The notes under the pieces were generated by a model. The model was not told the origin of the DNA, did not search any database, and saw nothing but the letters and a program-made list of their open reading frames with translations. Below, piece by piece: positions 23,923 through 31,061 of a stretch of DNA of 32,223 nucleotides. This DNA comes from Mesorhizobium sp. L2C084A000. GTDB taxonomy: Bacteria; Pseudomonadota; Alphaproteobacteria; Rhizobiales; Rhizobiaceae. Both the position numbers and the translations under genes were made by a program. Position 1 is the stretch's first letter; every line of letters starts with the position of its first letter. The stretch covers positions 228,806 to 261,028 of the forward strand of contig NZ_AYWX01000013.1 in assembly GCF_000502875.1 (NCBI RefSeq), given 5' to 3'.

Positions 23923-24921
23923 ATGGCACTGACAATTGACCAGCCGATCGAACACAAGCAGCAATCCCTGCCGGCAAGAGTGTTTGCCAGCCAGACCTTC
24001 TGGGTGGTGATCGCCGTTATCCTCGCCTGCGTGTTCCTGTCGTTTGCCACCGACGCGTTTGCCACGTCGAAGAACCTCTACAACATCACCCGCAACATCA
24101 CCTTCGTCGCCATTATCGCGCTCGGCATGACCTTCGTCATCATCACCGGCGGCATCGACCTCTCGGTCGGCTCGGTGCTGTGCCTGTCGTCGATGATTTT
24201 GGCCGTCACGATGCATGCCGGCTACTCGATCGAGGTCGGCATCCTGGCCTCGATCGCCACCGCGCTCGCCATTGGCGCCTTCAACGGCGTGCTGATCGCC
24301 TATCTCGGCTTTCCACCCTTTGTGGTGACGCTCGGCATGCTGTCGATCGCCCGCAGCCTAGCCATGGTCGCCTCCAACAACACGGTCGTCTTCCAGTTCG
24401 GGCCGGACCACGCCAAGCTTCTGTCATTGGGCGGCGGCGCCTGGGTGTTCGGCATCGCCAATCCGGTGCTTTACATGATCCTTCTGGCGCTGATCACCGG
24501 CTTTATCCTGCGTTGGACGAAGTTCGGCCGCCACATCTTCGCCATTGGCGGCAACGAGCACGCGGCAACGCTGACCGGCGTTCCGGTGCGCCAGATCAAG
24601 GTTGCCGTCTACATGATCTCGGCGCTGTCGGCCGGCATTGCCGGCATCATCCAGACCGGCTGGCTGGGTGCCGTCACCACCAATCTCGGCACCGGCATGG
24701 AGCTGCAGGTGATCGCCGCAACCGTCATTGGCGGCGCCAATCTGGCTGGCGGCGTCGGCACCGCCTTTGGCGCCATCGTCGGTGCGGCCCTGATCGAGGT
24801 GATCCGCAACAGTCTCGGTCTGCTCGGCATCAATGCCTTCTGGCAAGGTGTGTTCATCGGCGGCGCCATCCTGCTGGCGGTGCTGTTCGACCGCATCCGC
24901 AATTTCCGCCGCAGCGACTAG
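23923..24921 (+). CDS. CUT2-family sugar ABC transporter permease (FrcC-like)
   Basis: This 332-residue inner-membrane permease has CUT2 landmarks FVAIIALGMTFVIITGGIDLS, GAFNGVLIAYLGFPPFVVTLG, GRHIFAIGGNEHAATLTGVP and VIGGANLAGGVGTAFGAIVG. As the only permease gene of the locus it probably forms a homodimer. ATG 23923 has AAGG in front. It works with the FrcA-like ATPase and the divergently encoded binding protein. A dispersed palindromic element directly follows its stop codon. Confidence 0.9.
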   Translation: MALTIDQPIEHKQQSLPARVFASQTFWVVIAVILACVFLSFATDAFATSKNLYNITRNITFVAIIALGMTFVIITGGIDLSVGSVLCLSSMILAVTMHAGYSIEVGILASIATALAIGAFNGVLIAYLGFPPFVVTLGMLSIARSLAMVASNNTVVFQFGPDHAKLLSLGGGAWVFGIANPVLYMILLALITGFILRWTKFGRHIFAIGGNEHAATLTGVPVRQIKVAVYMISALSAGIAGIIQTGWLGAVTTNLGTGMELQVIAATVIGGANLAGGVGTAFGAIVGAALIEVIRNSLGLLGINAFWQGVFIGGAILLAVLFDRIRNFRRSD

Positions 24922-24923
24922 AA

Positions 24924-24968
24924 CCATGATCCCGAAAAGTGGAAACCGGTTTTCGGGCAAGATCATGG
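24924..24968. repeat. Rhizobial-type palindromic intergenic element
   Basis: CCATGATC (24924-24931) pairs with GATCATGG (24961-24968), and inside it CCCGAAAA (24931-24938) pairs with TTTTCGGG (24950-24957); the loop contains AACCGGTT. The core (CATGATCCCGAAAAGTGG, then ACCGGTTTTCGG) is the kind of short palindrome I recall as repeated between genes in many Rhizobiales. It lies two bases after the permease stop and may act as a 3' stabiliser or terminator. Confidence 0.75.
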
Positions 24969-24987
24969 TCAAACAAAAGACGGTTTG

Positions 24988-25755
24988 ATGGCCAACTCCC
25001 TGTTCAGCCTCGAGGGGCGGGTGGCGCTGGTGACTGGCTCCGGTCAAGGCATCGGCTTTGCGCTGGCTCGGGGCCTCGCCGGACACGGTGCAAGCATAGT
25101 GCTGAACGGTCGCGACACCGCCAGGATCGACAGCGCCGTCGAAAAGCTGCGCGATGTCGGCTTCAAGGCGCACGCCTCGGTATTCGACGTCACCGATTTT
25201 CAGGCGGTCAACGCGGACATTGCCCGCATCGAGGCCGAGATCGGCGCCATCGACATCCTCATCAACAATGCCGGCGTGCAGTTCCGCGCTCCGCTCGAGG
25301 ACTTTCCCGAGGAGCAGTGGGAGCGCCTGTTCAAGACCAATGTGTCGGGCGCCTTCCATGTCGGCAAGGCGGTCGCCCGCCACATGATCCCGCGCGGCAA
25401 GGGCAAGATCATCAACATCGGCTCGGTGCAGAGCGAGCTGGCAAGGCCGAACATCGCACCATACACCGCGACCAAAGGCGCGATCCGCAACCTGACAAGG
25501 GGTATGTGCGCCGACTGGGCGAGATACGGCCTGCAGATCAATGCGATCGCACCCGGCTATTTCCGCACCGAGATGAACCAGGCGCTGGTCGACAATCCGG
25601 AATTTTCCGCCTGGCTGGAAAAGCGCACGCCCGCCGGGCGCTGGGGCAATGTCGACGAGTTGATCGGCGCCGCCGTGTTCCTTGCCTCCGACGCATCGTC
25701 TTTCGTCAACGGCCATACGCTGTATGTCGATGGCGGCATGACGGCTTCGGTTTGA
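24988..25755 (+). CDS. Gluconate 5-dehydrogenase-like SDR oxidoreductase (IdnO-like)
   Basis: This 255-residue classical SDR has the cofactor motif TGSGQGIGFALA, NNAG, and the catalytic Ser146, Tyr159 and Lys163. It follows E. coli IdnO closely along its length: LFSLEGRVALVTGSGQGIGF, VQSELARPNIAPYTATKGA, LTRGMCADWARYGLQINAI, APGYFRTEMNQALV and RTPAGRWGNVDELIGAAVFL. IdnO interconverts 5-ketogluconate and gluconate with NAD(P)H. The ATG at 24988 is used rather than the TTG just before it; no strong ribosome binding site is visible. It lies 66 bases after the permease gene and probably belongs to the same pathway. Its product gluconate would feed the gluconokinase encoded at 9371-9919. Confidence 0.87.
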   Translation: MANSLFSLEGRVALVTGSGQGIGFALARGLAGHGASIVLNGRDTARIDSAVEKLRDVGFKAHASVFDVTDFQAVNADIARIEAEIGAIDILINNAGVQFRAPLEDFPEEQWERLFKTNVSGAFHVGKAVARHMIPRGKGKIINIGSVQSELARPNIAPYTATKGAIRNLTRGMCADWARYGLQINAIAPGYFRTEMNQALVDNPEFSAWLEKRTPAGRWGNVDELIGAAVFLASDASSFVNGHTLYVDGGMTASV

Positions 25756-25846
25756 AGGGCGTTCTTCCCTTGTGGGAGAAGAGGAAACCTATCGCTCAGT
25801 CTGAAAATCCGGCCGCATCGGCCGTCATTGGCCCTCGCCGCCCCCG

Positions 25847-25860
25847 CGCGTCTTGACGCG
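25847..25860. other. Short inverted repeat CGCGTC-TT-GACGCG
   Basis: A perfect six-base inverted repeat around TT lies 70 bases upstream of the AraC gene. It may be an operator or hairpin; there is no further support. Confidence 0.3.
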
Positions 25861-25930
25861 GCCCCGAACTCCGCCGCACAATCCCTGTTGCAGGCGAAGG
25901 GAGGCCAGTCGTCTGCGGGAGGATATACCC

Positions 25931-26758
25931 ATGACGGAAGCGATCAGGCTCTACTGGGGCCGGTTCGGACATGTTTCTATCCTGAATGTCGCAAGCGACT
26001 TCGTCACTCATGCCCATGTCGAGGCCCATCTGATCATCTGGCTGGAAGGTACGGCCGGCGAAATGACCATCGGCCGCGAGACCGTCCGGCTTGGACCTGG
26101 AACGGCCGCCGGCATCAACTCCTTCCAGCCGCACAGCCATGTTCTGTCGCAAAACGGGACGCCCGGTCTGTTTCTCGCCTTCTACATCGATCCCGACTGG
26201 GCGCGGCGCCGCCGCGACCTGCCTTCGTCTGCGCCGCTGTTCTCACAAGCCGCGATCACGCTGGAACCGTGGCTGCATCAGGCCGCCGCCAATCTGCTCG
26301 ACCACCTCAGCGACAATGAGAGCGTCGACGATATCGCCAATTACGAGATCGAGCGTTTCATCGATAGCGTGCTCGACGCCGCCGACGCCTCGGCGCCGCA
26401 GGAGGCCCGTGTCCGCATCAACACCATGCAGGATTTCCGTGTCCGCAAGGCAATCCAGCTGATGAAGGCCAATGTCTCAGAGCGCATCTGCTTCGACGAC
26501 GTGGCCCGCAGCGTCGGCCTTTCGCGACCGCATTTCTTCGCTTTGTTCAAGGAACAGACGAATCTGACGCCCAATGTCTACTGGAACACGCTGCGCATGG
26601 AGGAAGCGGTGCGGCAGCTGCAATGGTCGCGGGAGCCGCTGATCTCGGTCGCCTGCAATCTCGGCTTCACCACGCAGGGCAATTTCTCGCGCTTCTTCCG
26701 CGACCATGTCGGCGTGCCGCCGACGCTCTACCGCGAGGCCGCGCGGGCGATCGCCTGA
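25931..26758 (+). CDS. AraC-family transcriptional regulator
   Basis: This 275-residue protein has an N-terminal cupin-like sensing domain (HAHVEAHLIIWLEGTAGEMT, then LGPGTAAGINSFQPHSH) and a C-terminal double HTH from about residue 175 (VRKAIQLMKANVSERICFDD, VARSVGLSRPHFFALFKEQT, ISVACNLGFTTQGNFSRFFR and GVPPTLYREA). ATG 25931 has GGGAGGA in front; the frame is open further upstream without a better start. It lies between the gluconate dehydrogenase gene and the molybdenum hydroxylase operon on the same strand. A 21-base-spaced direct repeat downstream, ahead of that operon, is a candidate target. Confidence 0.9.
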   Translation: MTEAIRLYWGRFGHVSILNVASDFVTHAHVEAHLIIWLEGTAGEMTIGRETVRLGPGTAAGINSFQPHSHVLSQNGTPGLFLAFYIDPDWARRRRDLPSSAPLFSQAAITLEPWLHQAAANLLDHLSDNESVDDIANYEIERFIDSVLDAADASAPQEARVRINTMQDFRVRKAIQLMKANVSERICFDDVARSVGLSRPHFFALFKEQTNLTPNVYWNTLRMEEAVRQLQWSREPLISVACNLGFTTQGNFSRFFRDHVGVPPTLYREAARAIA

Positions 26759-26782
26759 ACCAACCGCCCTTTTTCAGACTCC

Positions 26783-26815
26783 TTGATAGGCGCTCAAGAC
26801 GCATTGATAAGCGCC
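26783..26815 (+). promoter_or_regulatory. Direct repeat with 21-base spacing, candidate AraC-type site
   Basis: TTGATAGGCGCT (26783-26794) is repeated as TTGATAAGCGCC (26804-26815), 21 bases start to start and 10 of 12 bases identical. AraC-family activators commonly bind direct half-sites about two helical turns apart. The site lies between the AraC gene and the hydroxylase operon. Confidence 0.55.
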
Positions 26816-26833
26816 GCTGAAATGGCCGCCCTA

Positions 26834-26861
26834 CCCTTGCACCGGATCGCTTTTGCAAGGG
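26834..26861 (+). promoter_or_regulatory. Inverted repeat overlapping the ribosome binding site of the SRPBCC gene
   Basis: CCCTTGCA (26834-26841) and TGCAAGGG (26854-26861) are perfectly complementary around a 12-base loop. The right arm contains the AAGGG that serves the ATG at 26871, so in RNA the stem would mask it. Alternatively it is a protein-binding site in DNA. Confidence 0.45.
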
Positions 26862-26870
26862 AACATTTGA

Positions 26871-27314
26871 ATGGCCAAAGTCACCATATCCAGCGTCATC
26901 GACGCGCCGGTCGAAAAGGTCTGGGCGCGCATACGCGACTTCAACGGGCTGCCGGACTGGCATCCGCGCATGGTGGAAAGCCACATTGAAGACGGCAAGG
27001 ATGCCACCACGATCGGCTGCGTGCGCAATTTCCAGCTCGCCAGCGGCGCCCGCCTGCGTGAAAAGCTGCTCGATTTTTCCGATCAGAATTTCCTGGTCAG
27101 CTACTCCATCCTCGAGACGCCGCAGCCGCTGACCAATCACAAGGCGACCCTGCAGTTGCGGCGTGTGACCGATGGCGACCGCACCTACGCCGAATGGACC
27201 GCCAGCTTCGACGCCGCGCCCGAGGAGGCAGACAAGCTGGCCGACGGCATGGGCGCCAATGTCTTTCAGGGCGGCTTCAACGCCCTGAAAAGCCATTTCG
27301 CCGGCCAGAGCTGA
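26871..27314 (+). CDS. SRPBCC (START/Bet v1-like) protein of the molybdenum hydroxylase operon
   Basis: This 147-residue protein begins MAKVTISSVIDAPVEKVWAR and continues IRDFNGLPDWHP, the standard start of the polyketide-cyclase/SRPBCC fold, and has a C-terminal helix ending VFQGGFNALKSHF. The fold binds hydrophobic ligands. In cox-type operons a SRPBCC protein (CoxG) accompanies the hydroxylase and is linked to membrane or cofactor handling; here it is the first gene, 14 bases before the FAD subunit gene. Its precise role is unknown. Its coupling to the operon is clear from spacing. Confidence 0.82.
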   Translation: MAKVTISSVIDAPVEKVWARIRDFNGLPDWHPRMVESHIEDGKDATTIGCVRNFQLASGARLREKLLDFSDQNFLVSYSILETPQPLTNHKATLQLRRVTDGDRTYAEWTASFDAAPEEADKLADGMGANVFQGGFNALKSHFAGQS

Positions 27315-27328
27315 CGGGGAGCCAAACC

Positions 27329-28123
27329 ATGGCGCTGGCACTGCAGACCTTTGCAACGGTGAAAGACGCGAACGCGGCACTGAAAGCCCAGGGCACACGC
27401 TATCTCGGCGGCGGCACGCTGGTCGTCCGCGCGGCCAATGAGGGCGATGTCTCGGTTTCCGGCCTTATCAGGTCGACCGAGCCGTCTTTGTCCACCATCG
27501 CCGTTGCCGGTGGAAAAGCCCGTGTCGGCGCTTCGGTGACGATGGCGGCGATCGCCGGCCATCCGGAGCTCGGCACGCTCGCCAAGGCCGCCCGCGCCGT
27601 CGGTGGCCCGGCCATCCGCAACATGGCGACCGTCGGCGGCAATCTTTTTGCCCCGGCCCCCTATGGCGATTTCGCTGTTGCCCTGCTGGCACTCGATGCC
27701 ACGGTCGGCACCGATGGCGGCGAAACGCCGATCGAGACTTTTCTGGCCAATCGGGACGGCAGCCGTGCCGTCGTCACTTCCGTGAGCTTCACGCTTCCGA
27801 AGGCCGACAGTTTCCGCTTCCTGAAAGTGTCGAGGGTCAAGCCCAAGGGCGTCTCGGTGCTCAGCATAGCCGGTGCTCTGGAACTGTCGTCGGATGGCAC
27901 CGTGACCTCGGCGCGGATCGCGCTCGGCTGCATGGCGGATCGGCCAATGCGCGCCAGGGCGGCGGAAAAAGCGCTGATCGGCCGAAAGCTGACCGCTGAC
28001 GGCATCGCGCCGGCCTTGGCCGCGGCCGGTGATGGCACCTCGCCCATCACCGACCCGATCGCCAGCGCCTGGTATCGCGCCGAAGTCTTGCCGGTTCATC
28101 TCGGCCGGTTGCTGCTCGCATAG
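27329..28123 (+). CDS. Molybdenum hydroxylase FAD-binding subunit (CoxM/XdhB-like)
   Basis: This 264-residue protein has the FAD-binding motif YLGGGTLVVRAA (residues 25-36), where the family usually has AGGTDL, and RNMATVGGNLFAPAPYGDFA (97-116), the second flavin loop. The C-terminal CO-dehydrogenase flavoprotein domain contains FRFLKVSRVKPKGVSVLSIA and ALGCMADRPMRARAAEKALIG. The FAD accepts electrons from the 2Fe-2S subunit. ATG 27329 follows GGGGAG; the frame is open upstream in the SRPBCC gene, but that part is not protein-like. The length is slightly below the usual 280-290. Confidence 0.92.
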   Translation: MALALQTFATVKDANAALKAQGTRYLGGGTLVVRAANEGDVSVSGLIRSTEPSLSTIAVAGGKARVGASVTMAAIAGHPELGTLAKAARAVGGPAIRNMATVGGNLFAPAPYGDFAVALLALDATVGTDGGETPIETFLANRDGSRAVVTSVSFTLPKADSFRFLKVSRVKPKGVSVLSIAGALELSSDGTVTSARIALGCMADRPMRARAAEKALIGRKLTADGIAPALAAAGDGTSPITDPIASAWYRAEVLPVHLGRLLLA

Positions 28124-28183
28124 TATTTCGTTCGGGGGCGCGCGTCTGTCCGCCGGTTCGGGCAGGCGCGCTGGGAGGAAAAC

Positions 28184-28666
28184 ATGGCAAAGGTTCCGGT
28201 TCAATTCACGCTCAACGGCTCGGAAAAGGCCGAATTCATCGACAGCGGCACGACGCTGCTTCAGGCCCTGCGCGACAAGATCGGCGACACCTCACCGAAA
28301 GGCGGCTGCCATCAAGGCACCTGCGGCGCCTGTTCGGTCATCATCGACGGCGAACTCAGGCTCTCCTGCCTGACGCTTGCCGAGACCTGCGATGGCGCCG
28401 TCATCAGCACGACTTCAGGGCTTTCGGAAAGCGGCGTGCTGCACCCGCTGCAGCGCGCCTTCCTCGACACGTTCGCCACGCAATGCGGCTTCTGCACCCC
28501 GGGCATGATCATGGCGGCCAAGGTGCTGCTCGACCATACGCCCAACCCCAGCCGCGACGAGGTGGTCGAGGCGCTGTCGGGCAACATCTGCCGCTGCACC
28601 GGCTACGAGCCGATCATCCAGGCGGTGCTGACCGCCGCCCGCGCCAATTCGCAGAACGCGGCCTGA
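28184..28666 (+). CDS. Molybdenum hydroxylase 2Fe-2S subunit (CoxS/XdhC-like)
   Basis: This 160-residue protein carries two [2Fe-2S] clusters. The plant-type cluster uses Cys42, Cys47, Cys50 and Cys62 (GGCHQGTCGACSVI and LSCL). The second uses Cys101, Cys104, Cys136 and Cys138 (QCGFCTPGMIM and NICRCTGYEPII). All eight ligands are present. It passes electrons from the molybdopterin centre to the FAD. GGGAGG precedes the ATG. The molybdopterin subunit gene starts 13 bases after its stop. Confidence 0.95.
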   Translation: MAKVPVQFTLNGSEKAEFIDSGTTLLQALRDKIGDTSPKGGCHQGTCGACSVIIDGELRLSCLTLAETCDGAVISTTSGLSESGVLHPLQRAFLDTFATQCGFCTPGMIMAAKVLLDHTPNPSRDEVVEALSGNICRCTGYEPIIQAVLTAARANSQNAA

Positions 28667-28679
28667 GGGGTCCAAAGCA

Positions 28680-30047
28680 ATGGAACTGCGCAAGAACTAC
28701 TTCGCCGATGTCCGCAAGGACGATCTGAACGAGATCGGCCAGCCCCGGCCGCGCTCGGATTCACCCGGCCATGTCACCGGCAAGACCGCCTTTTTCGCCG
28801 ACCGCAATTTCCCTGGCATACTGCACCTGAAGATGGTGCGCAGCCCGCATCACCATGCCCGCATCCGCTCGATCGACACCTCGGAAGCGGAAAAGCATCC
28901 GGGCGTGGTGAAGATTCTGACCGCCAAGGACGTGCCGCACAATGTCTACACCATCCTGATCCTGATCCAGGTCGGGCCGGAGGACGAGACGGTGCTTGCC
29001 GACGGCAAGGTGCGCTGGAAGGGCGAGGCCGTGGTGGCCGTGCTGGCCGAAACCGAGCGTGCCGCGCAAGAGGCCGCAGCCAAGGTCAAGGTCGACTATG
29101 AGGTGCTGCCGGCCGTCTTCGACATGGAAGAGGCGCTGAAGCCCGGCGCACCCCTGGTCAACGAATATCACGGCCAGAATTATTACCTCTATGACAGCGG
29201 CGAGTGCCGCAAGGTGCGCTTCGGCGATGTCGAGGCGGGCTTCGCCGGCGCCGACCACATCCTGGAGGAGAGCTACCAGTCCTCGCCGATCGAGCACGCG
29301 CCGACCGAGACCACCGGCTGCGTGGTGGCACCCGAGGGCAATGACCGCTTCACCTGCTACACCAACACGCAGGCGATGTTCTTCACGCTCGACAACACCT
29401 CGATCATCCTGCAGATGCCGGGCAGCAAACTGCATTTCGTCGGCGGCACCGTCGGCGGCGGTTTTGGCGGCAAGGTCGACGTCATCGTCGAGCCGATCGC
29501 CATCCTCGGCGCAAAATTAACAGGACGACCAGTCTGTTTTATCTACAGCCGCGAGGAGGAGATGCAGATCTCGTCGCCACGCGCCGCTGAAAAGGTCGTC
29601 ATCAAGGACGGCGTCATGAAAGATGGCCGCATCGTCGCGCGCAAGGTCACCGGCTACACGGATGCCGGCGCCTATTCGCGCCACTCGCCCTATGGCGCGC
29701 AGAAGGGTGCGGGGCACTATCCCGGCCCCTACACCATCCCGAACGTCTGGATCGACACCTACTGCGTCTACACCAACCGCACGCCCTCATCCGCCATGCG
29801 CGGCTTCGGCGTCACCATCGGCGATTTCGCGCTGGAGGTGCAGATGGACAAGCTGGCACGGCTGATCGGCATGGATCCGCTCGAATTCCGCTTCATCAAC
29901 GCCTATCGCGACGGCGACATGAAGGCGCATCGCCAGCCGACCGAGGGCGCCGCGCTGATCGAGTGCATGCAGGAAGCATCGCGCGCCGCCAACTGGCCGG
30001 TGGCGGAGAAATACATGGCCATGTCGTCCTACGTGAAGGGAGCTTGA
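28680..30047 (+). CDS. Molybdenum hydroxylase large subunit, N-terminal half
   Basis: These 455 residues cover the a/b-hammerhead domain (about 30-145, with HVTGKTAFFADRNFPGILHL) and the first molybdopterin-binding domain. Visible motifs are GGTVGGGFGGK (255-265) and SSAMRGFG (370-377), the latter with Arg374 as in xanthine dehydrogenases. CO dehydrogenase has a Cys-containing loop instead, so CO oxidation is unlikely. The protein stops at a TGA that falls in the linker between the two halves of the normal subunit of about 770 residues. Its 3' end carries the ribosome binding site AAGGGAG for the next gene. The substrate, probably an aldehyde or N-heterocycle, is unknown. Confidence 0.92.
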   Translation: MELRKNYFADVRKDDLNEIGQPRPRSDSPGHVTGKTAFFADRNFPGILHLKMVRSPHHHARIRSIDTSEAEKHPGVVKILTAKDVPHNVYTILILIQVGPEDETVLADGKVRWKGEAVVAVLAETERAAQEAAAKVKVDYEVLPAVFDMEEALKPGAPLVNEYHGQNYYLYDSGECRKVRFGDVEAGFAGADHILEESYQSSPIEHAPTETTGCVVAPEGNDRFTCYTNTQAMFFTLDNTSIILQMPGSKLHFVGGTVGGGFGGKVDVIVEPIAILGAKLTGRPVCFIYSREEEMQISSPRAAEKVVIKDGVMKDGRIVARKVTGYTDAGAYSRHSPYGAQKGAGHYPGPYTIPNVWIDTYCVYTNRTPSSAMRGFGVTIGDFALEVQMDKLARLIGMDPLEFRFINAYRDGDMKAHRQPTEGAALIECMQEASRAANWPVAEKYMAMSSYVKGA

Positions 30048-30048
30048 G

Positions 30049-31053
30049 ATGGCGATCAGGCGTGGACGCGGCGTTGCCGCGATCAACTATCCCACCGGCA
30101 TGAACCTCGGCGGCGACCCGACGCAGGCGCTGGTGCACTCGACGCCGACCGGCAATTTCATGGTGACGCTGTCATCCGTCGATCTCGGTCAGGGCATGAA
30201 GCAGATCATGGCGCAGATCTGCGCCGAGACGATCGGCGTGCCGACCGACCGTGTCGTCGTCGACACCGCCGACACCGACACCGGTCCGCACTGCATGGGC
30301 ACCTTCGCCTCGCGCGGAACGCACCGCGCCGGCAACGCCGTCATCCAGGCGGCCAGGGAAGCACGCCAGGTGATGCTGGAAGTGGCCGCCGAGGAGCTGG
30401 AGGTCAACGCCTCCGACCTCGAGACCGATGGACAGGGCAACATCCTGGTCAAAGGCGCACCGCAAAAGTCGATCTCGATCTTCGATGTCGCGCTGTCGGC
30501 GCATTTCAAGCGCGGCCGCTCGATCTCCGGCCGCGGCATGTTCCTGATCCCGCGCTCCTATCCCGAGAAAGAAACCGGCGCGATGAAGCCGTCGACTTGT
30601 TATGCCCATGCCTGCACGGTGGCCGAGGTCGAGGTCGACGACGAGACCGGCGAGGTTACCGTGGTGACGGTGAAGAACGTCTTCGAGATCGGCAGAGCGC
30701 TGAACCCGAAGATGGTCGAGCAGCAGTTGGTCGGCGGCTCGTGGATGGGCATCAGCCACGCGCTCTATGAGACGACCGAACCCTACTATCCCAACCGCGA
30801 TCATGGCGGCACCGACTTCAACCAGTATCTGATGCCGGGTCCCGGCGACCTTGCCGAGACAGAGATCATCGTGCTGGAGCGTCCTTCCGCCGACGGACCC
30901 TATGGCGCCAAGGGGCCCGGCGAAATGTGCGCCAACCCGCAAATCCCCGCCGTCGCCAATGCCGTCTTCGACGCCGTCGGCGTGCGCATCGACACGCTGC
31001 CGATCACGCCGGAGCGCATCTTACGCGCGCTGAAGGCGCAAGCGGCGAACTGA
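30049..31053 (+). CDS. Molybdenum hydroxylase large subunit, C-terminal half
   Basis: These 334 residues match the second molybdopterin-binding domain: RRGRGVAAINYPTG, VTLSSVDLGQGMKQIMAQIC, DTDTGPHCMGTFASRGTHRA, and near the end GAKGPGEMCANPQIPAVANA, where Glu292 is the conserved catalytic base. It starts one base after the stop of the N-terminal half and in a different frame, with an AAGGGAG site eight bases before the ATG. The two polypeptides together contain every element of the normal subunit, so the split looks functional rather than a sequencing frameshift or pseudogene. They must assemble as one active site. Confidence 0.9.
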   Translation: MAIRRGRGVAAINYPTGMNLGGDPTQALVHSTPTGNFMVTLSSVDLGQGMKQIMAQICAETIGVPTDRVVVDTADTDTGPHCMGTFASRGTHRAGNAVIQAAREARQVMLEVAAEELEVNASDLETDGQGNILVKGAPQKSISIFDVALSAHFKRGRSISGRGMFLIPRSYPEKETGAMKPSTCYAHACTVAEVEVDDETGEVTVVTVKNVFEIGRALNPKMVEQQLVGGSWMGISHALYETTEPYYPNRDHGGTDFNQYLMPGPGDLAETEIIVLERPSADGPYGAKGPGEMCANPQIPAVANAVFDAVGVRIDTLPITPERILRALKAQAAN

Positions 31054-31061
31054 GGGCTGGA

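Noticed and set aside
24424..25716. 430-codon open frame on the minus strand opposite the permease and IdnO-like genes.
   Set aside because: Both plus-strand genes are clear family members, and the antisense product has no recognisable fold.
28680..31053. Broken (frameshifted) large subunit pseudogene.
   Set aside because: Both halves are complete, motifs are intact and the second half has its own ribosome binding site, so a functional split is more likely.
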